Source of the DNA: Sediminibacterium sp.
GTDB lineage: Bacteria; Bacteroidota; Bacteroidia; Chitinophagales; Chitinophagaceae
Assembly (NCBI RefSeq): GCF_030695065.1
Contig: NZ_JAUYTR010000023.1
Coordinates: 434,001 to 498,000, forward strand
DNA: 64,000 nt
Reading direction: 5' to 3'
The position numbers and the translations under genes are program-made. The notes under the pieces were generated by a model. It searched no databases. It was given only the letters and a program-made list of their open reading frames with translations, and was not told where the DNA came from. Positions 52,753 to 60,789 of the stretch are shown here, piece after piece (position 1 is the first letter of the stretch; each line of letters starts with the position of its first letter).

Positions 52753-54267
52753 ATGTCTTATCATAGTTTACTTCAAAAACAAATTTCACAATTTCTATCA
52801 CCTGCGGAAGAAATTAACCCAGCTATTGCTAAACTCTTGGCTGCTATTAACAATAGCTATTCTTCTTTTGAAAGAGATAGAAAAATTACCGAACATGCAT
52901 TTGATGTAAGTGAACAAGAATACCAAAGGGCTACAAAAGATTTACAAGAACAAAACGATATACGTAAACAGTCTATATCAAAACTTAAAGAAGCTATACG
53001 AGCGCTTGATCCTTCTGCTCCTCAGCAATTTGCAGATGACAACGACGACCTTATTGATATCATTTCGTTTTTAGAGAAACAAATTCTCAAGACTAAACAA
53101 TTAGAACAAGACCTAATAAACGCTAAGGAAGTTGCAGAAAAAGCTGCATTAGCAAAAAGTGAGTTTTTGTCTGTGATGAGTCATGAAATTAGAACTCCGT
53201 TGAATGCAATAATTGGAACCATAATGTTATTGCAATACCAAGACCTAGCGCCAGATCAAAGAGAGCTCTTGAATGTAATGGAAATTTCTTCTGAGAATTT
53301 GTTAAGCCTAATTAATGATGTACTAGACTTTAGTAAATTAGAAGAAGGCAAAATTATTTTTGCTGAACGAAATGTCAATGTATTGCATTTTCTTAAGAAT
53401 ATTAAGATGGCCAATCAAGTAAAGGCCGAAGAAAAACGCAATAGAATTAAGATTACCTACGATGACGATATACCTGAGTTTTTGGTATGTGATGATGTAA
53501 GATTAGGACAAATTTTAAATAACCTTATTTCCAATGCTGTAAAGTTTACGAAAGACGGCACCATTACTATACGGGTTGAATTGAAAGCCAACAATAAGCA
53601 AGATGTAGATTTATTGTTCTCTATAGAAGATACTGGTATAGGTATACCAAAAGAAAAACAACATTTAATATTCGAAAGGTTTACTCAAGCAAATAATAAT
53701 ATTACTAGAGAGTTTGGCGGTTCTGGCTTAGGCTTAACCATTATTCGAAGACTATTACAACTTCAAGGAAGTGAAATATACATTGATAGTGATCTAGGTG
53801 TAGGATCTAAATTTTACTTTACACTTAAATTTAAAAAGAGTACAAGTGAAATAAGAGAAGAATCTAAGCAAAGTGGAAATGAAAACAAACCCGACTTAAC
53901 AGGTAAAATAATATTGCTCGTTGAAGATGTTGAATTTAATGTAATGGTTGCGCAACGAATGTTGCGAAATTGGAATGCAGAAGTTGACTTAGCGGAAAAT
54001 GGCGCAATTGCTGTAGAAAAAGTAAAGCAGAATCATTACGATTTAATTTTAATGGATATTCAGATGCCCGTGATGGATGGGTATACTGCAACCAGCAATA
54101 TTAGAAAATTAAATAAGCAAATTCCCATTATTGCGCTCACCGCATCAGTAATAACAACAGATATTGAGGCCAAAGCAGTTCAAATTGGAATGAATGGTTG
54201 TTTATCAAAACCATTTAATCCTAATACGCTTTACACCATCATTTCAAATAATATAAAAGAGCAATAA
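52753..54267 (+). CDS. Soluble hybrid histidine kinase paired with the FIST protein
   Basis: 504 residues without membrane segments. The N-terminal 140 residues form a coiled-coil; HisKA has the phospho-acceptor His in FLSVMSHEIRTPLNA; the HATPase has DTGIGIPKEK and GGSGLGLTIIRRL; the C-terminal receiver has VEDVEFN, the Asp in LMDIQMPVMDGYT and LSKPF. It lacks a sensor domain of its own, so the FIST protein upstream probably supplies the input. No DNA-binding regulator follows. Confidence 0.92.
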   Translation: MSYHSLLQKQISQFLSPAEEINPAIAKLLAAINNSYSSFERDRKITEHAFDVSEQEYQRATKDLQEQNDIRKQSISKLKEAIRALDPSAPQQFADDNDDLIDIISFLEKQILKTKQLEQDLINAKEVAEKAALAKSEFLSVMSHEIRTPLNAIIGTIMLLQYQDLAPDQRELLNVMEISSENLLSLINDVLDFSKLEEGKIIFAERNVNVLHFLKNIKMANQVKAEEKRNRIKITYDDDIPEFLVCDDVRLGQILNNLISNAVKFTKDGTITIRVELKANNKQDVDLLFSIEDTGIGIPKEKQHLIFERFTQANNNITREFGGSGLGLTIIRRLLQLQGSEIYIDSDLGVGSKFYFTLKFKKSTSEIREESKQSGNENKPDLTGKIILLVEDVEFNVMVAQRMLRNWNAEVDLAENGAIAVEKVKQNHYDLILMDIQMPVMDGYTATSNIRKLNKQIPIIALTASVITTDIEAKAVQIGMNGCLSKPFNPNTLYTIISNNIKEQ

Positions 54268-54285
54268 ACAAATCTTAATACACTA

Positions 54286-55683
54286 TTGATGTCTAATGTA
54301 TCTGTAGGTGGCCGTTTGCGCGCTATATTTTTATTGTTTAAAGAATCATTAAATAGTGAGGGGAAAGACTTTACAAAAGGAAGCTTGCGAAAAGCCATCT
54401 TTTTACTCGCGGTTCCAATGATACTTGAAATGTGCATGGAATCTGTATTTGCAGTAGTAGATATTTTTTTTGTGAGCAAATTAGGTTCAGCTGCAGCTGC
54501 AACAGTTGGTTTAACAGAGTCTGTTCTAACCATTATTTATTCTTTAGCAATTGGATTAAGCATGGCAGCAACCGCTATGGTGGCAAGAAGGGTGGGTGAA
54601 AAAGATACCAAAGCAGCTGCAGAAGCTGGTGCACAGGCTTTAATCATTTGCCTTTGTATAAGCGTACTTATTAGTATTGCTGGTTTGTTGTATGCACCTG
54701 AAATTTTGAGTTTAGTAGGCGCTTCCGACGAAATTATTAACATCGGTTCTACGTATGTAACCATTATGCTTACTGGAAATATTGTAATCATGTTGCTCTT
54801 CTTAATCAATGGAATTTTTAGAGGAGCAGGTGATGCAGCTATTGCCATGAAAAGCTTATGGTTGGCTAATCTGTGTAATATTGTATTATGCCCTATCCTG
54901 ATTCATTTTTATGGATTAACAGGAGCAGCTATGGCAACAACTACAGGAAGAGGAATTGGCGTACTGTATCAGTTGTATCATTTATATAAAGGAAAGGGTT
55001 TGATTCAATTAGGCCTCTCTCATTTTAAACCTGTATTTACTGTTATTAAATCGATATTGAATATTGCATCTACTGGAACATTGCAATTTTTAATTGCATC
55101 AGCCAGTTGGATTTTTATGGCAAAAATTATTGCAGGTTATGGTAGTGACGCAATAGCAGGATATACAATAGCCATCCGATTAATTATATTTTTTTTAATG
55201 CCTGCTTGGGGTTTGAGTAATGCAGCTGCAACTTTAGTTGGGCAAAACTTAGGCGCAAAACAAATTGAACGAGCAGAACAATCTGTTTGGAAAACGGCTA
55301 AATACAATGGAATATTCATGGGAATAGTTTCCTTATTGTTTATAACAGCTGCACCATTTTTTGTGGGATTGATGAGTAATCAACCAGTGGTAATTGAAAC
55401 AGGAGCAAGGGCACTAAGAATCATCAGCTTCGGCTATTTATTTTATGGAGTAGGTATGGTGATGATGAATGCATTCAATGGTGCAGGTGATAGTAGAACG
55501 CCTACCATCATTAACTTTTTTTGGTTTTGGATATTTCAAATTCCTGTTGCTTATTATTTATCGGGAAGCGCCAAATGGGGAACGAGTGGTGTATTTTGGG
55601 CTATAGTAATTACTGAAACCTGTATTGCCATCACCAGTATGATTTTGTTTAAAAAAGGAAGGTGGAAAAAAGTTAAAATTTAA
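54286..55683 (+). CDS. MATE-family multidrug efflux transporter
   Basis: 465 residues, twelve membrane segments in two MatE repeats. The first helix region reads PMILEMCMESVFAVVDIFFV; GNIVIMLLFLINGIFRGAGD closes the first repeat and a matching MMNAFNGAGDSRTP occurs in the second. It exports cationic compounds with Na or H exchange. It starts 18 bp after the hybrid kinase gene, so export may be under the control of the FIST-kinase pair. The stop interlocks with corA. Confidence 0.92.
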   Translation: MMSNVSVGGRLRAIFLLFKESLNSEGKDFTKGSLRKAIFLLAVPMILEMCMESVFAVVDIFFVSKLGSAAAATVGLTESVLTIIYSLAIGLSMAATAMVARRVGEKDTKAAAEAGAQALIICLCISVLISIAGLLYAPEILSLVGASDEIINIGSTYVTIMLTGNIVIMLLFLINGIFRGAGDAAIAMKSLWLANLCNIVLCPILIHFYGLTGAAMATTTGRGIGVLYQLYHLYKGKGLIQLGLSHFKPVFTVIKSILNIASTGTLQFLIASASWIFMAKIIAGYGSDAIAGYTIAIRLIIFFLMPAWGLSNAAATLVGQNLGAKQIERAEQSVWKTAKYNGIFMGIVSLLFITAAPFFVGLMSNQPVVIETGARALRIISFGYLFYGVGMVMMNAFNGAGDSRTPTIINFFWFWIFQIPVAYYLSGSAKWGTSGVFWAIVITETCIAITSMILFKKGRWKKVKI

Positions 55684-56777
55684 AACCATCCTCTTTTTCT
55701 AAATATAAAAACCATAATGATTGGAACTAGAATCATTAATGTAGTGGCAATAAAAAATCCATTACGTTCATGCGCGTAAGGAATTACGTCAAAATTCATT
55801 CCAAATATTCCCCCAATTACTGTTGCTGGCGCTAGTAAGCACGTAACAATGGTCATTACCTTCATTACCTCATTCAGTTTTAAATTGACATTGCTTACAT
55901 ATAAATCGTGTAAGTTGATCATCATATCGCGATGGCTTTCTACTAAGTCGTTGGCCTGTACTATATGATCATAAATATCTTTAAAGTATTTTCTGGTTTT
56001 TTCTTCTAGCAGCTCACTATCTGTTCTTACAAATCCATTTACAATATCTCTAACCGGTCCAACATTTCTTTTTAATACTATTAATTCTTTTCTAAGCGCG
56101 TTTATTTCTGCCAAAGAACGCTTATTGCTGCTACGTATAATCCGTTCTTCTAGCATTTCAATTCGGTCACCTATTTTGTCCATTACCACATAATAGTTAT
56201 CAACAATCATATCTATCATGGCATAGCACAAATAATCGGCACCGCTTAGTCTTAGTTTTGAATCAGTCATTCTTAGTTTTTCTCTAACCGAATCAAAAAC
56301 ATCTCTACTTGCGTCTTCTTGGTAACTAATAACAAAATCCTTTCCTAGTAATATGCTAATTTGCTCAGTTTCTACCGTACCTGCTTGATCATTAAAATAA
56401 AGCATATTCAATAAGCAATAGAGCACAGGATTAATTTCATCCATTTTTGGTCTTTGTCCTACGCTTAATATATCTTCTGCAATTAAATAATGAATTCCAA
56501 AATGATTGCACAATGATTCTACTTCCTTTTTTCTGATACCATCAATATTTATCCAGCTGATATTTCCATTGTCATTGAATTGATTACAGGTTTCAATTGC
56601 ATCATAATTGAATTCATTTAATGAAGAAGGCGTGTAATCAAATACTTTCACCACTATTTTATCTGCTTCCTTTCTTTCGGGAGGAAGTGTAGGGTTTACT
56701 TTAAAAATATCCCTAGTTCTCTTGGTATTAAATAAAGCCAAAGGGTTCAGGAATTTTAAGTATTGGGTGCCAGTCAT
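55680..56777 (-). CDS. corA: CorA-type magnesium/cobalt channel
   Basis: 365 residues. Large N-terminal cytoplasmic domain, long helix (about 230-300) and two C-terminal membrane helices, with the selectivity motif GMN in GGIFGMNFDVIP. CorA forms a pentameric Mg channel in the inner membrane. The end FRKRGWF is the basic tail that follows the last helix. The gene is single and divergent from the YheT-type hydrolase. Confidence 0.93.
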   Translation of the reverse strand: MTGTQYLKFLNPLALFNTKRTRDIFKVNPTLPPERKEADKIVVKVFDYTPSSLNEFNYDAIETCNQFNDNGNISWINIDGIRKKEVESLCNHFGIHYLIAEDILSVGQRPKMDEINPVLYCLLNMLYFNDQAGTVETEQISILLGKDFVISYQEDASRDVFDSVREKLRMTDSKLRLSGADYLCYAMIDMIVDNYYVVMDKIGDRIEMLEERIIRSSNKRSLAEINALRKELIVLKRNVGPVRDIVNGFVRTDSELLEEKTRKYFKDIYDHIVQANDLVESHRDMMINLHDLYVSNVNLKLNEVMKVMTIVTCLLAPATVIGGIFGMNFDVIPYAHERNGFFIATTLMILVPIIMVFIFRKRGWF

Positions 56778-56780
56778 ATA

Positions 56781-56816
56781 TTGAAGTTAAATAAAATGAG
56801 GTATTTAATACATTTG
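56781..56816 (+). promoter_or_regulatory. Candidate YheT-gene promoter, TTG-N25-TACATTTG
   Basis: TACATTTG (56809-56816) is an exact -7 match 15 nt before the ATG at 56832. The TTG at 56781-56783 is 25 nt upstream, longer than usual, so the -33 half is doubtful. Confidence 0.4.
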
Positions 56817-56831
56817 CATACAATTTAGACA

Positions 56832-57803
56832 ATGCCTATTTTAAGTTCTACTCAATATAAAACACCACTTCTTCAGTTTAATGGTCATTTGCAAAGTATT
56901 TATCCGAGTATTTTTAGAAAAGTTCCATTTGCATATGCAAGACGGGAACGACTAGAGTTGCCCGATGGAGATTTTGTAGACTTAGATTGGTCTGTAGCTA
57001 AAAAATCGGCAAATAAATTGGTCATTATTACGCATGGATTAGAGGGCGATTCTACCAGACATTATGTTACAGGGATGGCTAAAATGTTTCAAGCCAATGG
57101 ATATGATGCTTTGGGATGGAATTGTAGAAGCTGCAGTGGTGAAATGAATAGATTGGTTCGATTTTATCACCACGGAGATGCCAACGATTTAAGAAGGGTA
57201 ATTCAACATGCAATTGACCAATATGGTTACCAAGAAATAATATTGGTAGGATTTAGTATGGGGGGAAGTTTAACATTTCGTGCAATTGCAGAGTTTCCGG
57301 AAGAGGTTCCCACTCAAGTAAAGAGCGCTATTGGATTTTCGGTACCATGTAGTTTAAAAGGAAGTGTAGATGCACTATCTACCAAAGAGAATAATATTTA
57401 TTTAAAGCGATTTTTGCGCAAACTAGGAGAGAAAATTAAATTAAAAGCAAAGTTGTTTCCTGGCCAAATTGATGCTACCAATTACGATCAAATTAAAACC
57501 TTTATAGAATTTGATAATAAATACACTGCTCCACTACATGGATATGAGAATGCTTTAGACTTTTATGAAAAAGCCAGTGTAGGCCCTTTATTACATCAAA
57601 TAAATATCCCTTCTTTGATTGTGCAAGCAGTAAACGATCCTTTTTTATTATCGAATTGCATGCCTATTGAAACCGCAGAACAACACCCACATTTATTTCT
57701 AGAAATGCCTAAAAGGGGAGGTCATTGTGGGTTTATGGTGAAAGGTCAAATGCATACTTGGGCAGAAAACCGAGCCATTGAATTTGCCAGACAATTCAAT
57801 TAG
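56832..57803 (+). CDS. YheT-type alpha/beta hydrolase
   Basis: 323 residues. The N-terminal segment LLQFNGHLQSIYPSIFR is typical of the YheT/ABHD1 family. The nucleophile motif is GFSMGG, and a candidate Asp in AVNDPFL and His in GGHCGFM complete the triad. Members are esterases of unclear substrate, possibly lipids. The stop interlocks with the DUF1080 gene on the opposite strand. Confidence 0.9.
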   Translation: MPILSSTQYKTPLLQFNGHLQSIYPSIFRKVPFAYARRERLELPDGDFVDLDWSVAKKSANKLVIITHGLEGDSTRHYVTGMAKMFQANGYDALGWNCRSCSGEMNRLVRFYHHGDANDLRRVIQHAIDQYGYQEIILVGFSMGGSLTFRAIAEFPEEVPTQVKSAIGFSVPCSLKGSVDALSTKENNIYLKRFLRKLGEKIKLKAKLFPGQIDATNYDQIKTFIEFDNKYTAPLHGYENALDFYEKASVGPLLHQINIPSLIVQAVNDPFLLSNCMPIETAEQHPHLFLEMPKRGGHCGFMVKGQMHTWAENRAIEFARQFN

Positions 57804-58582
57804 TTATTTAAAGGTCTAATCCAAATATTTCTGAAGCTTACCGGATTGCCGCCATCCATTCCGTGGTCTTGAATTACCAAAGGTTCCTTGTCTGCATGCT
57901 TTTTGTATGAGGCGGCTCCAATCCACTCTGTGCCACCCTGAATAGTCACATTATTTTGTACCAAAACTCCATTGTGAAAAACGGTTATGGTTGCAGGCTG
58001 TTGCAATGTACCATCCGAAAAAAAGCGAGGGGCATTAAATACAATATCATAACTCTGCCATTCACCTGGTTTTTTAGAAGCGTTCACTAGTGGAATAAAT
58101 TGCTTATAAATACTCCCAGCTTGACCATTTGAGTAAGTAGGATTATTATAAGAATCTAATACTTGTAATTCATATTTGCCCATTAAAAAAATACCACTGT
58201 TTCCTCTGCTTTGCCCAGCTCCAGCAATTGTTGCTGGCGATTTCCATTCTATATGTAATTGACAACTCCCAAACTTTTCTTTGGTTTCAATATTACCAGA
58301 ACCCTTCACTACATTTAAAATTCCTTGCGCATCCATTTTCCATCCCATTGCACCACCCCCTTCTTTTTGAAAAGCGTTGGTGTTTTTTCCATTAAAAAGA
58401 ATAACGGCATCGGAGGGAGCATCACTGGCTAATTTTCCTGGCGTAACCATGGCAGGAATAGGTTCCCAAACTTCAGTTTTTTTAGATTCTTTTACTAAGC
58501 TGTCAATATTGGGTTTCTGCTGAGCAAAGCTGGCATTAGCAACAAAGCCACTGATAATGGTGGTTAAAAGCAATTGTTTCAT
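57800..58582 (-). CDS. Secreted DUF1080 / 3-keto-disaccharide hydrolase-like protein
   Basis: 260 residues with a signal peptide ending near residue 20 (ASFAQ). The DUF1080 jelly roll shows LFNGKNTNAFQKEGG, LHIEWKSP, RGNSGIFLMGKYELQVLDSY and KPGEWQSYDIVFNAPRF. The family is linked to 3-keto-glycoside hydrolysis or glycan binding in Bacteroidota. No oxidoreductase partner of the 3-keto pathway is adjacent. Confidence 0.88.
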   Translation of the reverse strand: MKQLLLTTIISGFVANASFAQQKPNIDSLVKESKKTEVWEPIPAMVTPGKLASDAPSDAVILFNGKNTNAFQKEGGGAMGWKMDAQGILNVVKGSGNIETKEKFGSCQLHIEWKSPATIAGAGQSRGNSGIFLMGKYELQVLDSYNNPTYSNGQAGSIYKQFIPLVNASKKPGEWQSYDIVFNAPRFFSDGTLQQPATITVFHNGVLVQNNVTIQGGTEWIGAASYKKHADKEPLVIQDHGMDGGNPVSFRNIWIRPLNN

Positions 58583-58588
58583 TACTTG

Positions 58589-58632
58589 AATATCGTGAAA
58601 AAAACATAAAAAATTCGTATTTCTACGATATT
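58589..58632. repeat. Inverted repeat AATATCGT...ACGATATT between DUF1080 and LuxR genes
   Basis: Perfect 8-bp arms (58589-58596 and 58625-58632) separated by 28 nt in the 109-bp divergent region. Could be a regulator operator pair for either gene, possibly bound by the LuxR-type protein itself. Confidence 0.4.
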
Positions 58633-58691
58633 GTTTGTGATTTTTAATAGGAAATTTACGTATTCATTCTTTCACAAATAAATGCATAGGT

Positions 58692-59336
58692 ATGAAAAGC
58701 GCCATTAAAGTTTTTATTGCCGACAATCAATTAATGTACAAATTGGGTTTAAAAAGTATTTTAAAATCTTATGATACTTTAACACTAGTAGGTGAAGATC
58801 AGTATAAAGAAAATTGGGTAGCCGATATTGGGAAATATCAACCAGATGTAGTGTTGATAGATTTAGAATCCGATTCGGCAACTGTAGCAAAAACTGTTTT
58901 GCAAACAGCACCCAATACTGCAATTGTTTTATTGTCTTATGCCATTACCAATGAAATGATTCTGCATTTGTTAGATGTAGGCGCATTGGGTTTTGTATCA
59001 AAACATGCCGATCCAGATGAAATTGTAGAAGCTATACAAAGCTCCTACTTACAGAAACCCTATTTCTGTAAAATCAGTTCTGTGTGTTTAAGCAATATTG
59101 TTGCTAAAAATTATCAACTCCCCCATAAACTCACGGCTAATTTTACAGAGCGTGAACTACAAATTATTGAAAAAATTTGTGACGAAAGAACCAGTAAGGA
59201 AATAGCCAGTGAATTGCATTTAAGCAAAAGGACGGTAGAGGGGCATAGAACAAGAATCATGTTAAAAGTTGGTGCAAAATGTAGTGCAGGCATTGTTACC
59301 TATGCAATAACCAACGGTATTTACCAAAGAACATAA
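58692..59336 (+). CDS. NarL/LuxR-type response regulator, orphan
   Basis: 214 residues. Receiver with IADNQ, Asp57 in VVLIDLES, Ser in LLSYA and Lys in FVSKHAD, then a LuxR helix-turn-helix (FTERELQIIEKICDERTSKE and TVEGHRTRIMLKVG). No kinase gene is adjacent. It ends 5 bp before the efflux operon, which points the other way. The divergent DUF1080 gene is a candidate target. Confidence 0.9.
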   Translation: MKSAIKVFIADNQLMYKLGLKSILKSYDTLTLVGEDQYKENWVADIGKYQPDVVLIDLESDSATVAKTVLQTAPNTAIVLLSYAITNEMILHLLDVGALGFVSKHADPDEIVEAIQSSYLQKPYFCKISSVCLSNIVAKNYQLPHKLTANFTERELQIIEKICDERTSKEIASELHLSKRTVEGHRTRIMLKVGAKCSAGIVTYAITNGIYQRT

Positions 59337-59341
59337 TATAG

Positions 59342-60778
59342 TTAGTTCCAACCGCCACCCAATGATCGGTATAAATCAATTAAGTAAAGGAATACTGTTT
59401 TTTTACTATTGATTTGTTCTAGTTCAGCTTCTAAAACACCTCTCTGTGCAGTAACTACTTCTAAATAGGTGGCCAATCCTCCTAAATACAAATCATTGGA
59501 TGCAGACACTGCGGCTTGTAATCCTTTGGTCTCTTGAACTTTTAGTTGGTATATTTTTTTGTATTGTTCTATACCGCTTAATTCGGTTTGAACTTCATGA
59601 TATGCATAAATAATATGCTTTCTATAAATTTCAAATGCTTGTTGTTGTGTAGCAGTTGCCAATTGATAATTACCCTTCAACATATTTTTACTGAGCACAG
59701 GTGTTATTAAGCCACCTAATAAACCGTATGTAAGCGATTGAGGACTAAACAAAACAGAAGACCTAAAACTATTGAGTGCGGTATATGCACTAATATTTAA
59801 AGAAGGCAGAAATGCTTTTCTACTTGCTTCTAATTCTGCACCCGCAGCTTCTAATAATAGTTCTGCTTCTCTAATATCTGGTCTATTAATCAAAAGTTGA
59901 GCAGGGATACCAATTTGTATAACATCAGGAACAACTAAGTCTATAATGGGCTTCCCTCTTTTTATTGTAAAATCATATTTTCCAGAAATAGCACCCAACA
60001 TATTTTGGGTTGCTATAATTCTTTGTTGCATTACATTCAACATACTTTTGGTGCCCAACAACTGCGCACTAAATTGTTGTACAGCCAATTCTGTTGCTCT
60101 GCCACCTGCTTTTTGTACTTTAACTATTTCAACAGCATTTTCTTGAAGTTTGATATTGTTTTGTAAAATCTCCAATTCTTTATCTAATGCCAATAATTCA
60201 TAGTATAAGCCAGCAACCTGTGCAACTACTTGTGTTGTTGCCCATTGTCTAGCTTGTTCGGTGGCTAAATATTTACTGTATGCCGCTTTTTTTTGATTGG
60301 ATAATTTACCCCAGATATCTGCTTCCCAACTGCTTCTGAATCCAACAAATAAATCAGGCATATTCAATGGAACTTGCTGATCCTTTCTAATATTGGGAGA
60401 CAGATTCATATCGTAATTGCCCAACCCATTCATGGTATAGTCTCCAAACTTATCTACCCCTGATGATACAACCGCATCTAAGCTTGGTTTTGTTAAACCC
60501 TGTGCCATTCCAAATCCTGCCCTTGCTGCGGCAATTCGTTGAATCGCAATTCTAATATCTGCATTGAATAGAATGGCTGTATCTATTAATGCTTGTAATG
60601 CAGGATCAGGGAAAAATAGTTTCTTTGGTAGGGTAGCAATACTATTACTGTCTATTGAATTTTGAAAAGCAGGGGGCAAAACTTCCGCCTTATTAATACT
60701 TACTGTTTTGGGCATTGCGCAAGAAACTGCAATAGAAACACTAACAATAAAACCAAAAGCGATGCGAATATTTTTCAT
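59342..60778 (-). CDS. RND efflux outer-membrane factor (OprM/NodT family)
   Basis: 478 residues. Lipoprotein signal with the lipobox IAVSC; the rest has two TolC-type repeats rich in long helices (YSKYLATEQARQWATTQVVA and LTYGLLGG region). It forms the outer-membrane exit duct for the adjacent RND pump. It lies 11 bp downstream of the pump gene on the same strand, so it is the last gene of the efflux operon. Confidence 0.94.
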   Translation of the reverse strand: MKNIRIAFGFIVSVSIAVSCAMPKTVSINKAEVLPPAFQNSIDSNSIATLPKKLFFPDPALQALIDTAILFNADIRIAIQRIAAARAGFGMAQGLTKPSLDAVVSSGVDKFGDYTMNGLGNYDMNLSPNIRKDQQVPLNMPDLFVGFRSSWEADIWGKLSNQKKAAYSKYLATEQARQWATTQVVAQVAGLYYELLALDKELEILQNNIKLQENAVEIVKVQKAGGRATELAVQQFSAQLLGTKSMLNVMQQRIIATQNMLGAISGKYDFTIKRGKPIIDLVVPDVIQIGIPAQLLINRPDIREAELLLEAAGAELEASRKAFLPSLNISAYTALNSFRSSVLFSPQSLTYGLLGGLITPVLSKNMLKGNYQLATATQQQAFEIYRKHIIYAYHEVQTELSGIEQYKKIYQLKVQETKGLQAAVSASNDLYLGGLATYLEVVTAQRGVLEAELEQINSKKTVFLYLIDLYRSLGGGWN

Positions 60779-60789
60779 ATAAATGGGTT

